64,000 bases of DNA, from contig NZ_CP091139.2 in NCBI RefSeq assembly GCF_021582895.2, forward strand, positions 1,116,001 to 1,180,000, written 5' to 3'. The stretch comes from Microbacterium elymi. Lineage in GTDB: Bacteria > Actinomycetota > Actinomycetes > Actinomycetales > Microbacteriaceae. Under the pieces are notes generated by a model. The model did no database searches and was not told the origin of the DNA. It was given only the letters and a program-made list of their open reading frames with translations. The position numbers and the translations under genes are program-made. Positions 1-9,364 of the stretch are shown one piece after another (position 1 is the stretch's first letter; each line of letters starts with the position of its first letter).

Positions 1-1
1 C

Positions 2-448
2 GCCGCGATCGATGACACCTCGAAGGCGATCATCGAACAGCTGCAGGCGGACGGGCGACGCTCGTACACCGAGATCGGGCGCGCCGTCGGCCTCAGCGAG
101 GCCGCCGTCCGCCAGCGCGTCCAGCGCCTCATCGAGAGCGGTGCGATGCAGATCGTCGCGGTCACCGATCCGCTCCAGCTCGGCTTCGCGCGTCAGGCGA
201 TGATCGGGGTGCGCGTCTCGGGCGATGCCCGCACGGTCGCCGAGGCGGTCACCGCGCTGCCCGGCGTGACCTACGTCGTGCTCACCGCCGGCACGTTCGA
301 CGTGCTCGTGGAAGTCGTCTGCGAAAGCGACGACGAACTGCTCGACATGCTGAACGGCAGCATCCGTCCCCTTCCCGACGTCGCCCACGCCGAGGCGCTC
401 GTCTACCTCAAACTCCACAAGCAGCTCTACGACTGGGGCACACGATGA
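2..448 (+). CDS. Lrp/AsnC family transcriptional regulator (5' end outside window)
   Basis: The frame is already open at base 2, so the N-terminus lies outside the window. The visible 148 residues begin in the AsnC winged helix-turn-helix (SYTEIGRAVGLSEAAVRQRV at about 22-41). They continue into the RAM ligand-binding domain, where GVTYVVLTAGTFDVLVEV is the usual Lrp effector-fold core. Lrp/AsnC proteins are amino-acid-responsive DNA-binding regulators. The stop codon overlaps the start of the next gene by four bases (ATGA), so the two are co-transcribed, and the regulator probably senses a substrate or product of the aminotransferase. The family assignment is secure; the effector is unknown. 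Confidence 0.92.
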   Translation, partial: AAIDDTSKAIIEQLQADGRRSYTEIGRAVGLSEAAVRQRVQRLIESGAMQIVAVTDPLQLGFARQAMIGVRVSGDARTVAEAVTALPGVTYVVLTAGTFDVLVEVVCESDDELLDMLNGSIRPLPDVAHAEALVYLKLHKQLYDWGTR

Positions 449-1841
449 CCATCACCAGCTCTCCCCGCACCGAAGCCGAACTGCAGCAGATGGCCAAGGA
501 CCACCTCTGGATGCACTTCGCCCGGCAGTCCGTGATGACCGACGGCCCCGGCGTGCCGATCATCACGCGCGGCGAGGGCCATCACATCTGGGACTCGCAG
601 GGCCGCAAGTACATCGACGGGCTGTCCGGTCTGTTCGTGGTCAACGCCGGACACGGGCGCAAGCGGCTGGCGGATGCTGCCGCCCGCCAGGCCGAGCAGC
701 TCGCGTTCTTCCCCATCTGGTCGTACGCCCATCCGTCGGCGATCGAGCTCGCCGACCGGCTCGCCGGCTACGCACCGGGAGACCTGAACCACGTGTTCTT
801 CTCCACCGGCGGCGGCGAGGCGGTCGAGACGGCGTTCAAGCTCGCGAAGTATTACTGGAAGCTGCAGGGCCGGCCCACCAAGCACAAGGTCATCTCGCGG
901 TCCATCGCCTACCACGGCACGTCGCAGGGGGCGCTGGCGATCACCGGCATCCCCGACATGAAGGCGATGTTCGAGCCGGTCACCCCGGGCGGGTTCCGCG
1001 TGCCGAACACGAACTTCTACCGGGCCGACGAGGCAGGATTCCCCGGCGGCACCGAGGCGGAGTTCGGCCTGTGGGCGGCGAACCGGATCGAGGAGATGAT
1101 CCAGTTCGAGGGTCCCGACACGGTCGCGGCGGTGTTCCTGGAGCCGGTGCAGAACTCGGGCGGATGCTTCCCCCGCCGCCGGGATACTTCCAGCGCGTCC
1201 GCGAGATCTGCGACAAGCACGACGTGCTGCTGGTCTCGGACGAGGTGATCTGCGCGTTCGGGCGCATCGGCGAGTACTTCGCCTGCGACGCCTACGGCTA
1301 CCAGCCCGACATGATCACGTTCGCCAAGGCCGTCACCAGCGGATACTCGCCGCTGGGCGGCACGATCGTCAGCGATCGCATCTATGAGCCGTTCGCGCAC
1401 GGGAACGCCTCGTTCCCGCACGGGTACACGTTCGGCGGGCACCCGGTCTCGGCTGCGGTGGCCCTGGAGAATCTCGACATCTTCGAGGAGGAGGGGCTGC
1501 CGGCCCGGGTGCGCGAGAACTCGCCGGCGTTCCGATCTACCCTGGAGAAGCTGCTCGACCTGCCGATCGTGGGCGACGTGCGCGGCGACGGCTACTTCTT
1601 CGGCATCGAGCTGGTCAAGGACAAGGCCACCAAGGAGACGTTCGACGAGGACGAGTCCGAGCGGCTGCTGCGCGGCTTCCTGTCCCGGGCGCTGTTCGAT
1701 GCCGGGCTGTACTGCCGCGCCGACGATCGTGGCGACCCGGTCATCCAGCTCGCCCCTCCGCTGACCATCGGGCAGAGCGAGTTCGACGAGATCGAGCAGA
1801 TCCTGCGCGGCGTGCTCACCGAGGCCTGGACGCGGCTGTAG
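445..1841 (+). CDS. Class III PLP-dependent aminotransferase (frameshifted in this sequence)
   Basis: The repaired protein is about 465 aa, normal for class III omega-aminotransferases that move an amino group from a diamine or omega-amino acid to pyruvate or a similar acceptor. The fold is recognisable from WDSQGRKYIDGLSGLFVVNAGHG near the start, FFSTGGGEAVETAFKLA for cofactor phosphate binding, VSDEVICAFGR with the PLP-pyridine Asp, and MITFAKAVTSGYSPLGG with the Schiff-base Lys. One C is missing from the C run near 1167, which splits the frame between GGCFP and PPPGYFQRV; the rest is intact. It follows an AsnC regulator with a 4-bp overlap. Actinobacterial homologues with this neighbour often act on putrescine or beta-alanine, but the substrate here is inferred only. 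Confidence 0.88.
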
Positions 1842-2137
1842 GCGGTGGCAGGACTGGGTACCGCGCCGCCGCCCGGACTGCGGCATCCATTCCTGGCCCG
1901 TTCTGCTCGCAGGAACATTTCGCGATCCGGGCGCGTCACCCCGGCGTGTCGCGGGGGCTGAGCCAGATCTTCCTGCGAATTGAACGGTCCTCTCGATCGC
2001 GCTCGGTGACGTCTTCATGAGCGATCTCGAGGTGTCGGCGACACGCAGCGTCGCTGCGCGTGCGACGGCCGAGCCCGCGGCGCACACAGGACGGGATGCC
2101 GGGGTCCTGTCGGGCCTCAACGACTAGGTTGAACAGT
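1842..2137. other. Intergenic, no gene seen
   Basis: About 300 bases between the aminotransferase and the LysR-like gene. Neither strand shows a reading frame with credible composition, and no strong hairpin was seen. It presumably holds the aminotransferase terminator and the promoter of the following gene, but neither can be pointed to. Confidence 0.4.
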
Positions 2138-2862
2138 ATGGCGAGCAGGCGATCCGGCGGAGGACGAGCACCCCGGCGCACCGCGAAGCCGGGTACCGGT
2201 CGGGTGCCCAAGAAGCCGGCCGCCGAGAAGACGCCACGGAAGAACCCGCCGACGCCGGGACCCCTTCCCGCCGGCCCGTTCCGTCTCGGTGCAGTCCCCG
2301 GCGCGACTCCGGGCAAGTGGATCCGCATCTGGGAGGAGCGGATGCCGCGCAATCCGCTCGAACTGATCCCGCTCACCGCCGCCGCGCAAGCGCGACGCGA
2401 TCGGATCGGGCGCGGTCGACGCGGCCCTCGTGCGCCTGCCGATCGACCGCGCCGGACGGCACGTGATCGCGCTGTACGACGAGGTGCCGGTGGTCGTCGT
2501 CCCGGCCGAATCGGATCTGACCGCCGCCGACGAGCTCGAAGCCGCCGACCTGGCCGGCGAGGTGCTGATCACCCCGGCCGACGACGTGCTCGGGTTCACG
2601 GCATCCGGCACGCGGGAGCCGAGCTTCGCTGCGCCCGAGACGACCGAGGATGCCGTGGCCACGGTCGGCGCCGGTGTCGGCGTCGTCATCGTGCCGATGT
2701 CGCTGGCCCGGTCTGCATCACCGCAAGGACGTCACCTACCGGCCGCTGCGCGGAGGACCGATCTCCACCGTCGCGCTCGTGTGGGACGCCGACCGCCCCT
2801 CGGACCTGATCGACGCCTTCGTAGGGATCGTGCGCGGCCGCACCGCGAATTCGTCGCGCTGA
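2138..2862 (+). CDS. LysR substrate-binding-domain-like protein without an HTH (two frameshifts)
   Basis: The repaired protein is about 240 aa. The first 60 residues are Arg/Pro/Lys-rich and basic (ending FRLGAVPGATPGKWIR). The remainder resembles one half of a LysR-type effector domain: DAIGSGAVDAALVRLP, then a cis-Pro loop VPVVVVPAESDLTA, then GVGVVIVPMSLARL. There is no LysR winged helix, so it is not a normal regulator; a basic tail plus effector fold is a recurrent actinobacterial form of unknown role. Two frameshifts, at 2386-2391 (GCAAGC for GCAGC) and about 2712 (extra T before CTGC), are repaired to give a continuous frame. The start is ATG 2138. Confidence 0.7.
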
Positions 2863-2890
2863 GGCGTGGTCACGCGCCGGGGGCGGCCTC

Positions 2891-3230
2891 GGCCCTTCGT
2901 CTCGGTCGCTGCGCTCCCTCGCTCAGGGACCTCTCCGACACCAGGTCCCCGAGCGAGCGCGGGACCGACGTCAAGCCCCGTCCGACGCCCGGCCCTTCGT
3001 CTCGGTCGCTGGCGCTCCCTCGCTCAGGGACCTGTCCGACACCAGGTCCCCGAGCGAGCGCAGGACGGCCCTTCGTCTCGGTCGCTGCGCTCCCTCACTC
3101 AGGGACCTCTCCGACACCAGGACCCTGAGCGAGCGCGGGACCCGGGCCCTTCGTCTCGGTCGCTGCGCTCCCTCACTCAGGGACCTCTCCAACGCCAGGT
3201 CCCTGAGCGAGCGCAGCGAGACGAAGGGCC
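2891..3230. repeat. Tandem palindromic repeats, GGTCCCTGAGCGAGC family
   Basis: Four tandem units, each with an arm like CTCGCTCAGGGACCT and a complementary arm like AGGTCCCCGAGCGAG about 10-12 bases later. They are linked by a CCCTTCGTCTCGGTCGCTGC segment. Each unit can fold into a strong hairpin. The block fills the gap between the LysR-like gene and the convergent subtilase gene, and may serve as a terminator. The same family recurs at 15481-15587 and inside hsdM at 27499-27555. Confidence 0.9.
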
Positions 3231-3251
3231 GAAACCCCGGCACAGCGCGCC

Positions 3252-4847
3252 CTACAGCTCCTCCTCACGGAGCTGGTCGACGATCTTGGCCGATGCCGCG
3301 GCGCGGGCTGCGGCATCCGCCCCCTCGTCGAGCGCATCCAGGCGCGCGGCGATGCTGCCCGACACGAGCGGGGCGGCGAATGAGGTGCCGCTCCACACCG
3401 CGAACCCGCCGGTGAAGTCGTCCGGATCGAGCGAGTCGCGCTCCTTGCCGTGCGCATCGCGCCGCGTCACCGCCTGGGCCCCGCCGTTGAAAGCCGGGAA
3501 TGTCGAGAGCACCGACACCCCGCGCGCATACAGATCGATCCACGGGGCGGTGTTGCTGAACAGCGCCACGGTGCGGCCGTTCGGATTCTTCGCCCCGACG
3601 GCGAGCATCGGCGCGCAGCCGTCCTCGCCGGGGAACGCCGCCGGGAACATCGGCCGATCGGTCGCGTCGTTGCCGGCGCTGCACACGATCGTGGTCCCCG
3701 CCGCCGCGATCTCCAGGAGCACCAGGCGCAAGCCCGGCGCTGTACAGCACGTCCTCGGGGGTCTCGTGGTAATACCCGAGCGACAGGTTCAGCACGTCGA
3801 TGCGCTGTCCTCCGGGCAGCCCCTGCGCGTGGCGCAGCACGAGCTCGGCGACCTGATCCATCGCGTCGATGAGGTCCGACTCGATCACCCGGCCCAGACT
3901 GTCGGCGATGCGCGGTGCGAGGATGTCGGCATCCGGGCATGCCTGATGCACGACACCGGCCACGAACGTGCCATGCCCCGATACCGGATCGATCTGCCCG
4001 TCCAGCGGCCCGACCAGGTCCGGATTCAGGTCCGGGTCCTCTGCCATGTCGGTCAGGCCGATCGGCACCCCATCGAGCTCGACCCGGGTGCGCACGACCC
4101 CGGGACGGAACCACGGATGCTTCGCGCAGCCGGTGTCCATGATCATGACGATCGGACGATCGCGCTTGCGTTCGCGCGAACGATGGGGCGCGTCGCCGAC
4201 CCACGTCACGGCTTGACGGCCGCCGAACCCGGGCAGAGCGTAGGCGCCGAGTCCCGCCGATGCCGGGTTCGTCGAACCGAACGGGTTCGTCGAGGTGAAC
4301 GGATTGGTCGACGTGAACGGGTTCGTCGATGTGAACGGGTTCGTCGAGCCGAAGGGATTAGTGGAGGTGAACGGATTCATCCCGATCGGGCCCACGGTCA
4401 GCAGGTGGTCGAGTCCGACGCCATCGAGGTTCACGCCCTGCCGTGCGGCAGCATCCAGCACAGCCCACGCGTCCGGAACCGACCCGGCCGCTGCCCCTGG
4501 GCGAGAACCTGCACCCTCGTCACCGACGTCGCCCGCGGCCCCTCGCGCCCGGGCCGCGAAGCGCGCCGCTCGATCGTGACAACCGGCTGCGGCTCGAACT
4601 GCCAGCCGGCGCTCACGAACGCCGCATTGAGATCGCGCACGACCTCGTTCACGTCCCGCCGGCCCGACACGAGCAGGCGATCCGGGATGTAGACGGTCGG
4701 GAAGACCCGGCTCGGACCGGGTTCGGCCGGCGGCTGCAGGACCACTCCGAGCGGCTTGATCGCCTCCTCGCGCTGCTCCCAGCTCGCTCCCCCGCGCCGG
4801 GCGTCGACCGGCTCACCCGGCCCGTTCTTTTCCGTCTGGTCGTCCAT
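3252..4847 (-). CDS. S8 family (subtilisin-like) serine peptidase, cytoplasmic, with NPF repeat linker
   Basis: The repaired protein is about 531 aa. The catalytic triad is complete: Asp in IVMIMDTG (about 238), His in SGHGTFVAGV (about 292) and Ser in WSGTSFAAP (about 489). The oxyanion Asn is in CSAGND. No signal peptide or membrane segment precedes it, so it should act in the cytoplasm. Between a 130-residue N-terminal domain and the protease lies a six-fold repeat of NPF[TG]ST (about 158-194), an unusual flexible linker or cleavage site. Start ATG 4847 has a GAGGAGG ribosome site. Frameshifts: GCAAGC at 3728-3733 and a lost G near 4497. It is the last gene of the sigma/CHAT cluster, 277 bp downstream of the CHAT gene. 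Confidence 0.88.
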
Positions 4848-4943
4848 CGTGGCCTCCTCGCCGTGCGCAGCGCGCGCTCCCCGTGATCTCGAACTCTAGC
4901 GGTCCCCGCGACGCCCCAGCGAGGCGGATTCCCCTGGAAAGAC

Positions 4944-4977
4944 GGGGAGGATCCCGGCTTGCACCGGCATCCTCCCC
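4944..4977 (-). terminator. Perfect stem-loop between CHAT and S8 genes
   Basis: Arms GGGGAGGAT and ATCCTCCCC are perfectly complementary. The 16-base loop itself contains CCGG...CCGG, which can extend the stem. It lies between the CHAT gene and the subtilase on the minus strand. No long T tract follows, so it could terminate, attenuate or stabilise the transcript rather than fully separate the two genes. Confidence 0.6.
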
Positions 4978-5124
4978 CTTGGGTTCGGCGACGGCGCCCC
5001 CAGAACACCGTCCCCACTCGCTGCGCTTCCCCTGTGGGCCCGACTCCCCAGTCATGCGGCCCGGTCGCGCTGCGAACGTCCCACCGTGTCAGAGCGGGGG
5101 CATCCCTCGCTGATACACGCGCAG

Positions 5125-7596
5125 TCAGAAACCCGCGCCGTGCGCCTGGAACGGCGTCACCAGTCCGGTGCGGGCGGATGCCGCGGCCAGCGCCTCGGCG
5201 GGGTCCACCCCTGCCGACAGCTCGGTGTGCATGGCCCCGAGCAGTTCGCAGGCGGCGTCGTCGGCGACCACCACCGGAGTGGCGATGACGCATCGCGCGC
5301 CGGCTGACAGCCACATCCGCGCCATGCCGATCGCCTCCTCACCCCAGCGGACCGACGAACGGCCGCCCTCGCAGGCCGAGAGGATCACGATCGCCGGGAC
5401 CCGTCCGATCCGATCGATGTCGTAGCCGAAGAGCGTGCCATCGGCCAGTTCCAGCCCCGAGAAGAGGGCGTTGTCGGCCGCGTGCTGGCCGTGCGCCGCG
5501 ATGTGCAGCACATCGACCCGGGACGCGAGCTCGGTCACGGCATCCGCCCTCGCATCCTCCCGATCCACGATCACCGGGGCAGTCCATGCCGCCGCGGCGG
5601 CACGCACCTCCTCATCGCCCCGGGCCACGCGAGGCCCGACGGCGAATCCGGCGGTCGCGATCGCAGTCCGCGGTTGCTCGCGATCCCGCACCCACTGCGA
5701 CGCCGACGCGGCGAGCGTGAACGCGCGGCCGCGCATGGCCGGCAGCATCGCCCAGGGGATGCCGGAGAGGATGCCGGGGGCCGTGATCACCACGCGGCGC
5801 GAGCCGACCGCCGCCAGCGGACCGTCCAGCAGGGCCGCCGACAGCGCCTGCAGTCGCGCTTGCAGCGATTGCAGGACCGCGGCCGCGAGGGGGCCGGTGC
5901 GCACGGTCGCGGCCATGTCGAGATCGGCGCGCAGCCCCGGCATGAGGTCGCGGATGGCGGCCAGGCCCGGCAGCGGGACGACGCGCTGCGCATCCGCGGT
6001 GACCACGAGGGCGGTCACCGCGTCCCCGGAGTAGATGTACGACAGCACGGCCGTGGCGTCATCGAGCGCGCTGACCAGTTCGGGCAGCGGATCCGCTGAT
6101 ATGCCTCGCCCGAGGAGGTCTGCGTCCATTGCCGGGTGCGCGCCCGCTCTCGCAGCACCATCCCGCGCGCGCTGGTCGCCCACGCCGGATCGTCGGCACG
6201 CAGCATCCGCACCTCGGCGAGGTCGGCGGCGAGGTCAGGGTCGGGCGGCGGACGCAGCGGCACCACCTGCTGACTGAGCTGCCGGGCGCGCTCGGACCAC
6301 TCGAACACGACGTCGGGTCGTCCCGAGCGCGCGGCGGCGTCGAGGCCCACCAGCGCGAGACCGTTCCCGTGCATCGCCACAGAGGTCTGCAGGTCGAGGC
6401 TTCCGAACGCCGCACGCCACCGGGTCAAGTGGTCCAGGCCTCGTGCGGCATGGCGGCGGGCCGCTGCATCGTCCCCCGGGCGCGCGCGCTGACGGCCCGA
6501 GCCTCATGCGCCAGCAGCTGCACCTGAATCGGCGCCGACGCCGGCACGCGGATCGTCGAGCCAGGGGGTCTCTGCCCGTGCCGCGCCTGCCAGATCGCCA
6601 ACCCCAGTCGCAACGACGCTGCTTCGCTGGGGAATCCGGCGCGACGCAGCCGGGTCGCGAGCCCGGCCACCTCGTCGGTGGAGGGGATGCGCCCGGCATC
6701 CGGCAGCCGCCCACCGCCGCGTCGCACCGCCCCGCCGCTGAGCACGGCGCGCATCCGCACGGCCTCGGCGCGCGCCGCCCACGTCCGGTTGCCGAGCAGG
6801 TCGAAGCGTCGCGCCGCGGCTGCGGCCGTGCGGCGAGCATGCGGCGGGTCGTGGGTCAGCTGCGAGCACGCGAGCTGGAATTCCGCCTCGGCCCGCAGCT
6901 GGGTCATGCGGTGCGCGCCGAACAGCTTCGCCGTCGCCGCCAGCAGCTGCTCCGCGTCCCGCGTCAGACCGGCGTCGCGCAGCACCTCGGCGCGGTCGGT
7001 GTCGCAGATGCCGGCGGTGATGGGGGATGCCGCGGCCCGGGGGCGCGCCTCCTGCATGCCGCGCAGCGCCGCGACCAGGTCGCCCTGCAGCAGCGCCACG
7101 TACGCACGGTTGTGCTCGGCTTGACCACCGTCCACCGGCAGGCCGGACTCCGCGAAGATCCGTGCGGCGACGTCGAGGTCGACGGCCGCGCCGTCAAGAT
7201 CGCGCACCTGCAGTCGGGCGACGCTGCGGTTCATGCGCACGCGCGCCTCGGCCACGGGGTCGTCGGCGAGTCCGGTGATCGCATCGGACAGCAGCCGCTC
7301 GGCGTCGCGCAGGCGTCCGCCCACCAGCGCGAGCGCACCGAGCTGGCCGAGCAGCACGGCACGCGTGCTCTCCTGCAAGCTCGGTCAGGGCGAGGGCGTC
7401 ACGGCACAGGCGCTCCGCCTCGCCGGGATGCCCCGTGCGCTGCAGCACCACGGCCTGGGTGCCCATGATCCGCGCACGCAGGTCGACGTCCTCGACGATG
7501 GCCGCAGCACGTTGCAGCGTGCGCTCGGCCGCGGCGAACCGTCCGCGGATGCTCTCCTCGACGGCACGACGATGCAGCTTGCGCGCTCGGGGCCAC
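5125..7596 (-). CDS. TPR-CHAT caspase-like cysteine protease
   Basis: The repaired protein is about 823 aa. The N-terminal 450 residues are alpha-helical, Ala/Leu-rich TPR-type repeats (AERTLQRAAAIVEDVDLRAR, then GHPGEAERLCRDALALTEL). The C-terminal third is a CHAT domain, with catalytic His in DVLHIAAHG (about 702) and Cys in VILSACEGG (about 742), the caspase/separase-like dyad. CHAT proteases act as activated endopeptidases in several bacterial defence and signalling systems. Frameshifts: GCAAGC at 7375-7380, GCTTGC at 7577-7582, a lost G near 6470 and one unresolved near 6110-6135. GTG 7596 is taken as the start because repairing 7577 opens the frame from there. It lies in one operon with the sigma factor and the small gene upstream. 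Partner and trigger are unknown. Confidence 0.85.
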
Positions 7597-7641
7597 GCCT
7601 CTATCTTGGCGCAGGCCGACGACTCCAGGAGTCCGTCGCGG

Positions 7642-8109
7642 TCACACCTCGAACTGCGGCGTCTGGAACTCGCGCACCTCGTCGCCGACGCCGCGCACTG
7701 TCAGCCGCACCCGGGTCAGCCCCGCACGCACGCCGTCGAACGCGAACCGGCCGTGCTCGCCGGGCTCGGTGCCGCGCTCGTGATCGCCCTGGACCAGTCG
7801 CACCGCGACGGCCGCAGCATCCACCCACCCGTCGATCCGGCGGTCGCCGTCCTCGGTGACGGTCACGTGCAGCGGCACGCTCGTCTCGCCGTCGCTGAAC
7901 TGCAGCGTCGAGGTGTCGCCCTCGCCGCGCACCTCGGCGTACTCGCCTTCGACCATGGTCAGCAGCGCGTACTCGCGAGTGAGGTCTTCGACCGCGACCG
8001 CGGCGACCATGCGGTCGACCAGGCCCGCCGGCTCGGGATCGTGCTCCCGCCACATCGCGCGCAGGTGCGCGAACATCGCCGCATCGGCGGCGAAATCCTC
8101 ATGTTCCAT
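7642..8109 (-). CDS. Small protein with C-terminal beta-sandwich-like domain, CHAT-cluster associated
   Basis: A 155-aa protein of unknown function. The N-terminal half is acidic and helical (FAADAAMFAHLRAMWREHD). The C-terminal half looks like the beta-domain often called carboxypeptidase-regulatory-like, RFAFDGVRAGLTRVRLTV. No membrane segment or zinc-binding HxxxCxxC motif is seen, so it is not a typical membrane anti-sigma factor. The start MEHEDF overlaps the sigma-factor stop, implying translational coupling. The CHAT gene follows about 45 bp downstream. By position it could be a sensor, adaptor or soluble sigma antagonist; that is inference. Confidence 0.7.
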   Translation of the reverse strand: MEHEDFAADAAMFAHLRAMWREHDPEPAGLVDRMVAAVAVEDLTREYALLTMVEGEYAEVRGEGDTSTLQFSDGETSVPLHVTVTEDGDRRIDGWVDAAAVAVRLVQGDHERGTEPGEHGRFAFDGVRAGLTRVRLTVRGVGDEVREFQTPQFEV

Positions 8110-8721
8110 ACGCCATCGCCCCCTCATCGCCCAGCAGTGCGCGCAGCTTGACCAGGCACCGCTGGCGAGTCGGGCCGATCGAGCCGATCGGCATCGACAT
8201 CTCCTGCGCCAGCCGGGCGTAGTCCGGGCGCTCCTCGAACGCGATCACCCGCAGAGCCGCTGACAGCGCTCGGTGAGCTGGCCGACGGCATCCCACAGGC
8301 GATGCGCCCCGTCCAGGCGTGTGGCGGATGTCTCGGCCGACTCCTGCGTCGGCAGCTTGGGCTCGAGGTCCTCGGTCTCGGTGACGTCCGCGCGCCGCTG
8401 GGCGCGTCCGACGCGCCAGGCCTCGCGGCGGGCGGTCGTGGTCAACCAGCCCGACACCGCCCGCGCGTCGGCGATGCTCTCGTGCCGGCGGACGAGGGTC
8501 AGCCAGGTCGTCTGCACGACATCCTCGGCCAGGGCCGCGTCGAGCCCGTAGGCGCGCACGATGTGCCACAGGGTCGGGGACATCAGCCGGACCAGGTCGT
8601 CCATTGCTCGCGCCTCGCCGTCTCGCCATGCGCGGAACAGTGTGCCGGCGCGCTCCCAGCGCGGCAGCTCGTCCGCGGGCTCGGCCGACGCGGCATCCCC
8701 CAGAGTCGTCATGATGACCAT
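8099..8721 (-). CDS. RNA polymerase sigma-70 (ECF-like) factor
   Basis: The repaired protein is about 207 aa. Region 2 is clear (FRAWRDGEARAMDDLVRLMS, then AEDVVQTTWLTLVRRHESI). Region 4 follows (RPDYARLAQEMSMPIGSIGP and TRQRCLVKLRALL), which is the helix-turn-helix for the -35 element. The two are joined after repairing one lost base near 8255 (QRLLRVIAF). The chosen start is ATG 8721, with a second in-frame ATG at 8712. It heads the minus-strand cluster with the beta-domain protein, TPR-CHAT protease and S8 peptidase, so it probably drives that cluster or its response regulon. Confidence 0.87.
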
Positions 8722-8797
8722 TGTGTCCACAACAACCCAGAGCACGGTAGTCCTCCCCCTGATACCTCCCGCCCCTCCGCCGGGCTTCTCGCTGCGA

Positions 8798-8811
8798 AAT
8801 CGTACGATTTG
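8798..8811. promoter_or_regulatory. Perfect 14-bp palindrome AAATCGTACGATTT upstream of sigma gene
   Basis: A perfect, AT-rich 14-bp palindrome in a GC-rich intergenic region, 77-90 bases upstream of the sigma start. Its base composition contrasts with its surroundings, which suits a dimeric repressor operator. Imperfectly matching TTGATGTGCAGTCG direct repeats lie just beyond it (about 8840-8875). The binding protein is unknown. Confidence 0.5.
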
Positions 8812-8985
8812 GCCGAGTGCACATGAGTCTGGGCCGAGTTTGATGTGCAGTCGGGAAATTGATGTGCAGTCGCGGGTGCGGCGGGGTGCGGCGTGTGCGG
8901 CGTGCAGGCTGCGGCGCCCGGGCGGGGGCTCGAGGTCGGCGGTCGAGTGCGGGGGTGCTGCGATTGCGGCGGCTGACACCGTTGC

Positions 8986-9340
8986 AATTCAGTCGACGCA
9001 AAATGCGGGCTTCAACGCCAGCGAGCAACCATATGTGACGACCGAACAGCGACCCACGAATCCAGTCGACGCAAAATGCGGGCTTCAACGCCAGCGAGCA
9101 ACCATATGTGACGACCGAACAGCGACCCACGAATTCAGTCGACGCAAAATGCGGGCTCCAGCGCCCGCGAGCAACCATATGTGACGACCGAACAGCGACC
9201 CACGAATTCAGTCGACGCAGAATGCGGGCTCCAGCGCCCGCGAGCAGCCATGTGCGTCGACTGAGCGACCAGGATGTCACGCCTCGGCCGCGCGCCCTCA
9301 GCGCCCGCGAGCAGCCATTTGTGACGACCGAGCGACCAGG
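8986..9340. repeat. 73-bp tandem hairpin repeats (locus A)
   Basis: Four units begin at 8990, 9063, 9136 and 9209, an exact 73-bp period, followed by two partial units. Each unit opens with CAGTCGACGCAAAATGCGGG and closes with GTGACGACCGA, so its ends are imperfect inverted repeats (TTCAGTCGWCRC / GYGWCGACYGAA). No open frame or transposase is present. The block fills the gap between the sigma gene and glgX. The same family recurs at 41499-41945. Confidence 0.9.
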
Positions 9341-9364
9341 ATGCCACGCCTCGCCCGCGCGCCC

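Noticed and set aside
4813..5055. Small gene between the CHAT and S8 genes
   Set aside because: The 80-residue minus-strand frame has poor composition, overlaps the S8 start and contains the stem-loop, so it is probably noncoding.
8986..9340. CRISPR array
   Set aside because: The 73-bp units are contiguous hairpins with no distinct spacers, and no cas genes are nearby.
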